Shown here piece by piece: positions 1 through 6,029 of a DNA stretch of 6,029 nucleotides. The stretch's first letter is position 1, and the number at the start of each line of letters is the position of its first letter. The notes under the pieces were generated by a model. It saw only the letters and a list, made by a program, of their open reading frames with translations. It was not told the origin of the DNA and did not search any database. The translations under genes and the position numbers were made by a program. Source of the DNA: Pirellulaceae bacterium (lineage in GTDB: Bacteria; Planctomycetota; Planctomycetia; Pirellulales; Pirellulaceae); contig JASLRF010000469.1 in the NCBI GenBank assembly GCA_030744095.1, forward strand, positions 1 to 6,029. The letters run 5' to 3'.

Positions 1-1074
1 GGCGGCTACGCATTCACTCGTGGGAAGAAGAACAACATCACCGATAATACGCCGTTGCGTTACGGCAAAGGCTACTGCTATGAAGGCGGACATCGTGTAC
101 CGTGGATCGTGCATTATCCACCAATGGTCCGAGGCGGCACGGTTTCGGAGGAGCCGGTTGTGACTACGGACTTGTATCCGACGATTCTGCGGCTGGCGGG
201 AATCAATTCGTTGCCGCGTCAACACCGTGATGGCGTGGATCTCTCACCTCTACTAATTGATGCAGGCGCAAAGGTGGCTCGTGATGCGATCTACTGGCAT
301 TACCCGCACAACAGCCCGCAAGGCGGCACTCCCTCAGGTGCGATTCGTACGAGAGACTGGAAGTTGATCGAGTTCTTCGGCGACGGTCGTCGCGAACTGT
401 ATAACTTGGATGTTGATATCGGTGAACGCAAGAACCTCGCGCGACAGATGCCTGACAAAGCGAAGGAGTTGCAGGATCGGCTAGTTGCTTGGCGAAAGGA
501 AGTCGAGGCGAAATTGCCGTCAGACGCGACGAAGTTCCAGCCGCAAAGAACATCCTCGCCGGTTGAGAACGTGACGCCGACAAAAGAGTTCCCCGGCTTT
601 GACAAGCTGGCCGACGTCGAACTGAGAGAATCCGAATTGGGTTATCAGCTTGCCTCGACGGGCAACGGACTTGCGTTACGCAACCTGAAGCAACCGATCA
701 AGGGCAAAGCCGTCTTCGACGTGAAAATCCGGCCGCCAGGTGTACTTCCCAGTAATGGGTTTCTGGTGTTCGGGGCCGAACCCACCGACGCTGGCACAAT
801 CAAGTGCGGTTTGTTGGTGGGCGGCAAGAAGCTCACGGCGTTCAACGGGGTTTATCCGCCAGCGAAGCCTACAGAGACCAGGGCAGATCTTGTCGGTGGC
901 TCGATTTACGATGTTCAAGTAACCGTTGACCTCAAAAATGGAAAAGTGACGGTCAAAGCCGCTAGCCGGGAGATCACGCATCCGCTGCCCACAAACCTGA
1001 AGGTGATCAACTACGTCGGCTACGCTGTAATCCGCACTCGTGCGGAATTCGGCCAGATCACTGGAGCAGACTAA
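1..1074 (+). CDS. Sulfatase (family S1, arylsulfatase-like), C-terminal part, truncated by the window's left edge
   Basis: This is the C-terminal 357 residues of a formylglycine-dependent sulfatase, which hydrolyses sulfate esters and is normally exported. The frame is open from base 1, so the start, signal peptide and C-x-P-x-R active-site motif lie upstream and cannot be checked. Codons 18-34 hold the family motif PLRYGKGYCYEGGHRVP; K23 in GKG matches the conserved active-site lysine of arylsulfatases. Next come TTDLYPTILRLAG (about codons 55-67), DGVDLSPLL (77-85), YWHYPH (98-103), AIRTRDWKLIEF (114-125) and ELYNLDVDIGERKNLA (132-147), the usual S1 C-terminal subdomain. The family generally ends soon after this. 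Here a linker (about 172-195) leads to some 160 residues rich in beta strands, ending in YVGYAVIRTRAEFGQI, which resembles a concanavalin-A/laminin-G-like domain. The gene ends in TAA. The natural substrate cannot be read from this part; a polysaccharide sulfatase is likely from the phylum. Confidence 0.93.
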   Translation, partial: GGYAFTRGKKNNITDNTPLRYGKGYCYEGGHRVPWIVHYPPMVRGGTVSEEPVVTTDLYPTILRLAGINSLPRQHRDGVDLSPLLIDAGAKVARDAIYWHYPHNSPQGGTPSGAIRTRDWKLIEFFGDGRRELYNLDVDIGERKNLARQMPDKAKELQDRLVAWRKEVEAKLPSDATKFQPQRTSSPVENVTPTKEFPGFDKLADVELRESELGYQLASTGNGLALRNLKQPIKGKAVFDVKIRPPGVLPSNGFLVFGAEPTDAGTIKCGLLVGGKKLTAFNGVYPPAKPTETRADLVGGSIYDVQVTVDLKNGKVTVKAASREITHPLPTNLKVINYVGYAVIRTRAEFGQITGAD

Positions 1075-1229
1075 CGCCGTCATCGACCAACTCAAAGATG
1101 GCAATGGTCGCAACTTTCGGATGGGCCACATGGGCGGTAGAGAAGTTTTGTGATAAGGCCTATGCTGTTCGTTTACGATTTGCCTCGAGCCAATCAGAGC
1201 TACCGCTCGGTCTTGTTAACCCGCTCCCG

Positions 1230-1276
1230 TTGGTCACTAAAACTTGACTCAAATACAACGAGTTTCCGACCATAGG
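1230..1276 (+). promoter_or_regulatory. Weak candidate promoter for the Dabb lipoprotein gene
   Basis: The 225-base gap between the sulfatase stop and the next gene is the only place in the window with room for a plus-strand promoter. Two sigma70-like candidates are visible. The first is TTGGTC (1230-1235) with TACAAC (1254-1259), 18 bases apart, which would give a leader of about 34 bases. The second is a better -35, TTGACT (1244-1249), paired only with a poor CATAGG (1271-1276) at 21 bases. A short inverted repeat, AAACT (1240-1244) and AGTTT (1261-1265), overlaps both and could be an operator or chance. Planctomycete promoter consensus sequences are poorly known, so this is a suggestion only. 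Confidence 0.22.
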
Positions 1277-1285
1277 GAGACTAAT

Positions 1286-1292
1286 CCGGAGC
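1286..1292 (+). promoter_or_regulatory. Ribosome binding site supporting the start at 1300
   Basis: CCGGAGC contains a GGAG core (1288-1291) eight bases before the ATG at 1300. A second purine-rich stretch, GGGAGA (1275-1280), lies further up. The placement supports 1300 as the start, so the unusually long 18-20 residue polar region before the hydrophobic signal segment is probably real. Confidence 0.6.
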
Positions 1293-1299
1293 AAGTGTC

Positions 1300-2175
1300 A
1301 TGAACGCGCCGTATCCAAATCAACCATTCAATCTCAAGACGGGACACTTTAAATATCTGATCTGTTGCGGTCTCATCTTCGGCATGTGTGCCGCCTGCAC
1401 CAAGCGGCAGACTGCGGCTCCGGCGACTCCGTCGACGCCAGGCAATACAACAGTACCGGCCTCCACTAGTAGCGAGCCAACAATCGTGCCAGAAGTAACC
1501 ACAACGAAGCCCGATGACACGCCGAAGTTTGGACCTGCCCCGGATGGTAAAGTACTACGTCATGCGGTTTTCTTTTCGTTTAAAGAAGAATCCAGCAAAG
1601 AGGATATTCAGAGCGTTGTCGATGCGTTTCGCGAACTGCCATCGAAGATCGAAGAGATCACCGACTTTCAATGGGGCGTCAACAACAGTCCAGAAGGAGC
1701 CAACGATGGGTTCACGCACTGTTTTCTGCTGACCTTTAAGGATGAAGCTGGGCGAGCGGCTTATCTTCCCCATGAAGCGCACAAGGCTTTCGGTGACGTT
1801 TTGCGACCACACAATGACAAGGTCTTCGTGCTCGACTACTGGGGAAACGCCGATGTCGAGCCATTGGAAAAGGAATTGAAGCACGCCGTCTTCTTCCGCT
1901 TTAAGAAAGGTGCGACCAAAGAAGAAATCCAGAAAGTGGAGGCGGCTTTTGCCGAATTGCCCTCAAAGATCGACACCATCAAACGTTTTGAATGGGGCAT
2001 CAACAATAGCCCAGAGAGACACGCTGCCGGGTTTACACACTGTTTCATGGTGAGCTTCGATTCGGAAGAGGGACGAGCAGCCTACCTGCCACATCCGGAA
2101 CATCTGGCATTTGTCGAGATTGTGAAACCAGTTCTCGACGCTCTGCGCGTGCTGGATTTCTGGGCTCAGAAATAG
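1300..2175 (+). CDS. Putative lipoprotein with two tandem Dabb (stress-responsive alpha/beta barrel) domains
   Basis: The 291-residue product appears exported. A polar N-region (1-18, with K13 and K18) precedes a hydrophobic stretch (about 19-32) ending at C33 in GMCAAC. This resembles a lipobox, although Cys at -3 is not the usual Leu/Val/Ile, so lipidation is likely rather than certain. Residues 36-82 form a Pro/Thr/Ser-rich linker, consistent with a tethered domain. Two Dabb domains follow, at about 86-181 and 193-288. Each has the LRHAVFF / LKHAVFF opening, W-G-[VI]-N-N-S-P-E, GFTHCF, and G-R-A-A-Y-L-P-H with H158/H161 and H265/H268. Dabb domains are dimeric ferredoxin-like folds seen in plant stress proteins and some polyketide-cyclising enzymes; bacterial lipoprotein versions have no known reaction. 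Two fused copies could form the usual dimer within one chain. The gene follows the sulfatase by 225 bases, probably under its own promoter, and converges on the DUF1501 gene. The domain call is strong; function is unknown. Confidence 0.9.
   Translation: MNAPYPNQPFNLKTGHFKYLICCGLIFGMCAACTKRQTAAPATPSTPGNTTVPASTSSEPTIVPEVTTTKPDDTPKFGPAPDGKVLRHAVFFSFKEESSKEDIQSVVDAFRELPSKIEEITDFQWGVNNSPEGANDGFTHCFLLTFKDEAGRAAYLPHEAHKAFGDVLRPHNDKVFVLDYWGNADVEPLEKELKHAVFFRFKKGATKEEIQKVEAAFAELPSKIDTIKRFEWGINNSPERHAAGFTHCFMVSFDSEEGRAAYLPHPEHLAFVEIVKPVLDALRVLDFWAQK
1555..2163 (+). repeat. Internal tandem duplication encoding the two Dabb domains
   Basis: Bases 1555-1842 and 1876-2163 encode two 96-residue units, 321 bases apart, that align without a single gap. 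By hand count about 55 of 96 residues are identical (roughly 57 percent). Identity clusters in the ELPSKI, NNSPE, GFTHCF and GRAAYLPH blocks. Many matched codons differ at the third position, so this is an old duplication kept by selection, not a recent copying event or an assembly artefact. Domain 2 keeps the family-typical H-P-E-H while domain 1 has H-E-A-H. Confidence 0.9.
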
Positions 2176-2210
2176 CCGGTGGTTTGCCGCAGTGGCGTTT
2201 TGCTTGTTTG

Positions 2211-3653
2211 TCAGGCCAGGATGTCGGTGATGACTTTCCCGCGATCGATATCCAAGCGTCTTCGGCCCGGGACTTCCAATCTAGAGTTGTCCAGGCCGAG
2301 CAAGTGCAGCACCGTTGCATGTAAATCGGTCACATAGTGACCTTCGCCCAAGGCATGATACCCCAGTTCATCGGTAGCGCCGTGAACGTGCCCACCGCGC
2401 ACGCCAGCGCCGGCCAACCAAACGGTGAAACCGTTGGGGTGATGATCGCGCCCCGTCGTTCCGCCTGCCCTTTCTTCGAGCCCCGGAGTACGTCCGAATT
2501 CCGTACAGAAGACTACCGTCACATCGTCCATAAGACCGCGACGCTTCAAATCCTTGAGTAGGCCGGCGATCGGTTTGTCGACGGACTTACACATTTTGCC
2601 GTGATTGTCTTTCAGTTGTTTGTGGGAATCCCAGGAGCCGTATGGAGATGGAAACACCTGCACAAAACGTACGCCACGCTCGACGAGCCGCCGCGCCGCG
2701 AGGAGCCGCTGACCGGCGACCTTGGTGGCCGTCTCGTCGACGCCGTATAACTGATTCACTTCCGAAGGCTCGTCAGCCAGGTTGACAGCGCCGGGCACGG
2801 CTCTCTGCATTCGATATGCCAGCTCGTAAGACTTGATCCGTGCCAAAATCTGTTGATCGCGCGGATTCGCCTCGGCAGTGATACGGTTGAGTTCCTCGAC
2901 CAGTTCGAATTCGTTGGATTGCTGTTGTGCCGTCTGTGTGTTTTGTCGGGTGCCGAAGGCAAGTGGGTTCTTTGGATCCAGTTTTAGCGGGACTCCGGCG
3001 TGTTCCGGTCCCAGGTAGTATGAGTCGATCGACGCGCGTGTGTCAGAGCGTGTGGGCCCTCCCAGCACGACGAAGCGGGGCAGATTCTCATTGATCGAGC
3101 CCAGTCCATAGTGTGCCCACGCGCCAATGCTCGGCTGCGTTTCGTCCAGTCGGTGCCGACCCGTGTGAATCTGATTCTCAGCCGCATGGTCGTTGTCTGT
3201 GGTCCACATGTTGCGGACGAAACTGATCCAATCGACACACTCGGACAGATGCGGCCACCAATCCGTGATTTCAATGTCGCTTTCGCCACGTTTTGAGTAG
3301 CCGACTTGCATCGGGTAAATCTTCGGATACACATCTCGGACATTGATCTCCTCGGCCGGCACACTTCGAAATCGCTTGCGGTGCAAAGGCGAATCGACGG
3401 GGTTGGGAAATGGTGTCTCCGCCAACGTCTTTCCCGCATATTGATTCAGCGCCGGCTTCGGATCGAACGTTTCCACGTGGCTATAACCACCTGACAGAAA
3501 GACCCAAATGATTGATTTCGTACGGGGTGGGAAATGCGGCTCGCCATTGGGGATGGAATCGGCACGCACGACTCCATCGTTGGCCAACATGGCACCCATG
3601 GCCAATCCAGTGAATCCCATTCCAAAGTCGGCGAGAAAGTCACGGCGATGCAT
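2211..3653 (-). CDS. DUF1501 family protein, Tat-exported
   Basis: A complete 480-residue DUF1501 protein, a family that resembles the alkaline phosphatase/sulfatase superfamily and is greatly expanded in planctomycetes; no reaction is established. The N-terminus MHRRDFLADFG carries the twin-arginine R-R-x-F-L motif (R3, R4, F6, L7) followed by a hydrophobic stretch to about residue 30, so it should be exported folded by the Tat system. This also fixes the start. Family blocks in order are SGGYSHVETFDPKP (54-67), NDHAAENQIHTGR (154-166), PSIGAWAHYGLG (174-185), a charged, Gln-rich segment (about 237-285) that may be helical, GSWDSH (339-344), TEFGRTP (384-390), GRDHHPNGF (401-409) and DLHATVLHLLGLD (443-455). 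The Asp and His residues in these blocks are where metal ligands would be expected by analogy with the superfamily. The gene starts 15 bases after the DUF1553 stop. Its ribosome site is weak (AGG about 11 bases before the ATG), suggesting co-transcription and perhaps translational coupling. Confidence 0.95.
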   Translation of the reverse strand: MHRRDFLADFGMGFTGLAMGAMLANDGVVRADSIPNGEPHFPPRTKSIIWVFLSGGYSHVETFDPKPALNQYAGKTLAETPFPNPVDSPLHRKRFRSVPAEEINVRDVYPKIYPMQVGYSKRGESDIEITDWWPHLSECVDWISFVRNMWTTDNDHAAENQIHTGRHRLDETQPSIGAWAHYGLGSINENLPRFVVLGGPTRSDTRASIDSYYLGPEHAGVPLKLDPKNPLAFGTRQNTQTAQQQSNEFELVEELNRITAEANPRDQQILARIKSYELAYRMQRAVPGAVNLADEPSEVNQLYGVDETATKVAGQRLLAARRLVERGVRFVQVFPSPYGSWDSHKQLKDNHGKMCKSVDKPIAGLLKDLKRRGLMDDVTVVFCTEFGRTPGLEERAGGTTGRDHHPNGFTVWLAGAGVRGGHVHGATDELGYHALGEGHYVTDLHATVLHLLGLDNSRLEVPGRRRLDIDRGKVITDILA

Positions 3654-3668
3654 TTTTCTGGTTGCCTG

Positions 3669-6029
3669 CTATCGAATGGTGACGAAATCGTTGTGATTGA
3701 ACAAGACGCGGATCAAACTTTCACGAACCATCTGTTCGTCGTCAATGATCTCTCTCTGTTTTACCAGGAACCGTTCCGCGGCGGCAACTTCGCGTCGGAC
3801 GGGCAGGCGTGATAGCACCGCGATGAACGAACCGGCAATAAATGTCTCATCACCGTTGCCAACGCGCTGCGAAATCCGTCTGGCGGCCTGACCACTGCAG
3901 CGGTGAATGATCGTGCTGTTGCTCAGCGCCAACGCCTGTTGAGGCAAAATCGTATTGGTTCGTCGGAAACACTCGGTGGGATCGGGAGCATCAAAGATAT
4001 CAGAAAGCGCATCGGTGCCACCGTCTTCTGGATAGACCTCGTAGTAGAGGCTGCGGCGATCCGTGCTCATGGCCTGTGTATTCGGCAGGACAGGTCCTCC
4101 CACCGTCGGATCCAGGTCGCCGGCAATGAAGAGGGCACTGTCGCGAACAACTTCGGATTCCATTCGCCCCTGATTCATTCGCCAAAGCAGTCGATTGTCT
4201 TTGTCTTTGGCGAGATTCTTGCTTAGCCCAAGATCCGACGAACGCATCCGATAAGCGCGGCTGGTCACGATCAGACGATGGATATGTTTCATGCTCCAAT
4301 CGTTTTCCAGCAACTCGACGGCCAACCAGTCCAGTAACTTCGGATGCGTGGGAGACTTGCCATTCCGCCCAAAATCGAAAACGCTTTCGACCAGCGGTAC
4401 ATGGAAGTGGCGCATCCAAATATGGTTGATCGCTACGCGAGCAGTCAGCGGATTCTGGGAATCGGTGATCCAATAGGCGAGTGTGGTGCGACGACCGGTG
4501 CTTTGGCGCGCTGTCGTCGGACTGAGCATGGTGTAGGCGGTTGATTCTGGTGTTGACGTCTGGCGATCGACGACAGTCTTCAAGTCTTTCCTCGCTGTGG
4601 ACAATTTCTTGCCGAGTGTGTCAATGCGTTTCTTCTTGTCTTTTTCCCCATCAGGCAGAGCATGGGCCTGTTGCAGGCCGAGTTCGGCGGCCAGGATTTG
4701 CCACTTCGCATCCGCGACGTCTGCGGCGAGTTGCTTGACGTAGGCGGCTTTTGCCGTTTGTTCGATGACGGCTGCCGCGGCCTGGTCGCGGAGTGCATTA
4801 TCTGCCGCAATGGTGGCAATTGTGCCTGCCAGCTTGAGACGGCTCGCTTCGAGCTGATGCGATGTGGCAGTCATGTGGAGCGAAACTGCACCCAAAGCTG
4901 CCTTGGCTTGTTGCACTTTCTCGTAACTTTCTTGCGCCGATTTGCAGCCCGCGATCATCGAAACGAACGAAGTTGCCGGCGCAGCCGACTGGGGATGGAC
5001 CAGCCAACCGTCAATTCCGTCGACATCTTCGCTGTCTTTGAAATGCGGCTCTTCAAAGTCCCAGGTAAACGTCTGCGCGCCAGCCACCACGGCGACTTCG
5101 TCGATCAATGCCTGGGTGCCTGTGCGGCAGTCGAACGTAAGCGGCTGGTGCGGATTCTTGGGGGAATTCCATCCATTCAGGGCGATCGGTTGGTCCTTGA
5201 CCAACGGTTTCTCTGTGCCGTGCAGCAACACGGTCAGGAGGGCGTTGTCCTCGCCTGGTTGGATCACCAAGGTAATGTCGAAATGGTCCTGGCCTTCGTT
5301 GAATTGGTACCTGCCGGCCGTAAACTCATTGAAGCCGCCCACGCTGTACGCCTTGATGTTCCCGCTAACGAATCCGAGATACAGGGCGGTAAGTTGCTTG
5401 GTCGTATCACGAGCCAGCTGGAAATTGATGTGGTTGTCTGCGAGGATCCGAATTTCAAATGATATCGTCGTGCCGTTCGGCACAACTTTGAGGCGTGGTA
5501 ATGCGTTTTGAATGATCCGCCGACCTTGTGCGGCGTCGAGATAAAGAGATTGTTTGCCGGCGATGGCACCGGGCTCGCCCGCCTTGATGGCTGCCTTGAT
5601 GACGGAATCAAATGCCCGCTGTGACTCGATTAGCTGTGCTTGCGGTAGCGTCGTATCGACACGTTCGGTTGTTGCCTGTTGATGGGCCTGCTCGGCGGTC
5701 TGGACGGCGGCTTCGAGTTCATTGACGATGGCCTGTTGGATCTTCGGTCGCGACCCCGGGTACCATCCAGATATCGGAAGATCGACCGGCTCAATGTCCG
5801 GCAGTGGAACGCCTAAGAAAGAGGGCATGCCCGGCGGAAGACTGCCGCGCTCTTTTACTCTGTTGCGTTCATCGCCGCCAGTATAGAACCAGGTGCTAGC
5901 GCGGGGCCGCTGATCAAAGATGCGGACCATGCCCTCTCGAACGACTTTGCGTGACCCACCGTAGCTGTAGGGCTGAAATGCTGGTGGTTCCGCCTGTCCA
6001 ACGACGCGATCCTGACGAATCCCAATTGG
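3669..6029 (-). CDS. DUF1549/DUF1553 (PSD1-type) planctomycete protein with a coiled-coil and beta-sandwich insertion, N-terminus beyond the window
   Basis: The frame stays open to base 6029, giving 786 visible residues. The ATG at 5930 is internal, because the codons upstream continue family-like sequence (PPAFQPYSYGGSRKVVREG). Numbering from the right edge: residues 46-73 match the hinge after DUF1549 (YTGGDERNRV...RGSLPPGMP). Residues 93-148 are Ala/Gln/Glu-rich, probably helical. Residues 151-345 are beta-rich and laminin-G-like, with EIRI, DITLVIQPG and LIDEVAVVAG strands. Residues 363-490 are a second Ala-rich coiled coil. Residues 511-758 are DUF1553: GRRTTLAYW, NPLTARVAINHIW, FDFGRNGKSPTHPKLLDWLA, HRLIVTSRAYR, RDSALFIAGDLDPTVGGP, RRSLYYEVYPED and the FDAPDPTECFRR...PQQALALSNS block. 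Many family members carry an N-terminal cytochrome-c-like domain; no CxxCH is visible here, and that part would be off-window. It is first in an apparent operon with DUF1501. The biochemical role of the family is unknown; an envelope location is inferred. The promoter lies outside the window. Confidence 0.93.
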   Translation of the reverse strand, partial: PIGIRQDRVVGQAEPPAFQPYSYGGSRKVVREGMVRIFDQRPRASTWFYTGGDERNRVKERGSLPPGMPSFLGVPLPDIEPVDLPISGWYPGSRPKIQQAIVNELEAAVQTAEQAHQQATTERVDTTLPQAQLIESQRAFDSVIKAAIKAGEPGAIAGKQSLYLDAAQGRRIIQNALPRLKVVPNGTTISFEIRILADNHINFQLARDTTKQLTALYLGFVSGNIKAYSVGGFNEFTAGRYQFNEGQDHFDITLVIQPGEDNALLTVLLHGTEKPLVKDQPIALNGWNSPKNPHQPLTFDCRTGTQALIDEVAVVAGAQTFTWDFEEPHFKDSEDVDGIDGWLVHPQSAAPATSFVSMIAGCKSAQESYEKVQQAKAALGAVSLHMTATSHQLEASRLKLAGTIATIAADNALRDQAAAAVIEQTAKAAYVKQLAADVADAKWQILAAELGLQQAHALPDGEKDKKKRIDTLGKKLSTARKDLKTVVDRQTSTPESTAYTMLSPTTARQSTGRRTTLAYWITDSQNPLTARVAINHIWMRHFHVPLVESVFDFGRNGKSPTHPKLLDWLAVELLENDWSMKHIHRLIVTSRAYRMRSSDLGLSKNLAKDKDNRLLWRMNQGRMESEVVRDSALFIAGDLDPTVGGPVLPNTQAMSTDRRSLYYEVYPEDGGTDALSDIFDAPDPTECFRRTNTILPQQALALSNSTIIHRCSGQAARRISQRVGNGDETFIAGSFIAVLSRLPVRREVAAAERFLVKQREIIDDEQMVRESLIRVLFNHNDFVTIR

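Noticed and set aside
55..57. TTG at 55 as the start of the sulfatase
   Set aside because: The frame is open from base 1, and TTG falls inside the conserved PLRYGKG motif, so it is an internal leucine codon.
1052..1144. Possible frameshift extending the sulfatase into frame 2 (reading ...AVIDQLKDGNG... to a TGA)
   Set aside because: The in-frame ending EFGQITGAD looks like the normal final strand of the beta-sandwich. The alternative frame upstream is not coding, so there is no sign of a broken gene.
1197..1208. GAGC-TACC-GCTC hairpin as a terminator for the sulfatase
   Set aside because: The stem has only four base pairs and no U-tract follows.
4662..5462. 266-codon plus-strand open frame opposite the DUF1553 gene
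   Set aside because: It lies wholly antisense to a well-supported coding region, its Cys/Arg-rich translation has no recognisable domain, and long antisense frames are common opposite genes of this base composition.
4942..5511. 189-codon plus-strand open frame opposite the DUF1553 beta-sandwich region
   Set aside because: It is an antisense shadow that also overlaps the 4662-5462 frame; there is no family motif and no credible ribosome site.
5928..5930. ATG at 5930 as the true start of the DUF1553 protein
   Set aside because: The same frame runs on without a stop to the window edge and the added residues look like family sequence upstream of the hinge, so the ATG is internal.
1..6029. Mobile element, CRISPR array, RNA gene or defence system
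   Set aside because: I saw no terminal inverted repeats, transposase motifs, regularly spaced repeats or tRNA/rRNA-like stretches. The only clear repeat is the Dabb domain duplication.

Overview
The window looks like chromosomal DNA from a planctomycete (Planctomycetota), probably of the Pirellula/Rhodopirellula type. No marker gene is present. The assignment rests on a pairing that is characteristic of that phylum: a DUF1549/DUF1553 (PSD1-type) protein directly upstream of a Tat-exported DUF1501 protein, next to a sulfatase. GC content looks moderate, in the fifties by eye. A genus cannot be named from this window.

Layout. Positions 1-1074 (+) are the C-terminal part of a family S1 sulfatase whose catalytic N-terminus lies before the window; it carries an extra C-terminal beta-sandwich-like domain. 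Positions 1075-1299 are a short non-coding gap with a weak promoter candidate. Positions 1300-2175 (+) encode a probable secreted lipoprotein with two tandem Dabb (stress-responsive alpha/beta barrel) domains. A 35-base convergent gap (2176-2210) follows. On the minus strand lies an apparent operon, read right to left: a large DUF1553 protein (3669-6029, its N-terminus beyond the right edge) and then a DUF1501 protein (2211-3653), separated by only 15 bases.

How the genes may work together. Sulfatases remove sulfate esters, often from algal polysaccharides, and planctomycetes carry many of them. DUF1549/DUF1553 and DUF1501 proteins are very abundant exported or envelope proteins in the same phylum, and their biochemical function is not firmly established. 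The neighbourhood is compatible with an envelope or periplasmic system handling sulfated polymers, but that is inference from co-location. The Dabb lipoprotein has no assigned role.

The most unusual features are three. About 437 residues, predicted as coiled coil, beta-sandwich and coiled coil, separate the hinge from the DUF1553 domain in the large minus-strand protein. The Dabb lipoprotein contains an internal gap-free duplication. The sulfatase has its own appended beta-sandwich. I found no tRNA, rRNA, CRISPR array, insertion sequence, phage gene or defence system; most of the window is ordinary planctomycete accessory-type gene content.
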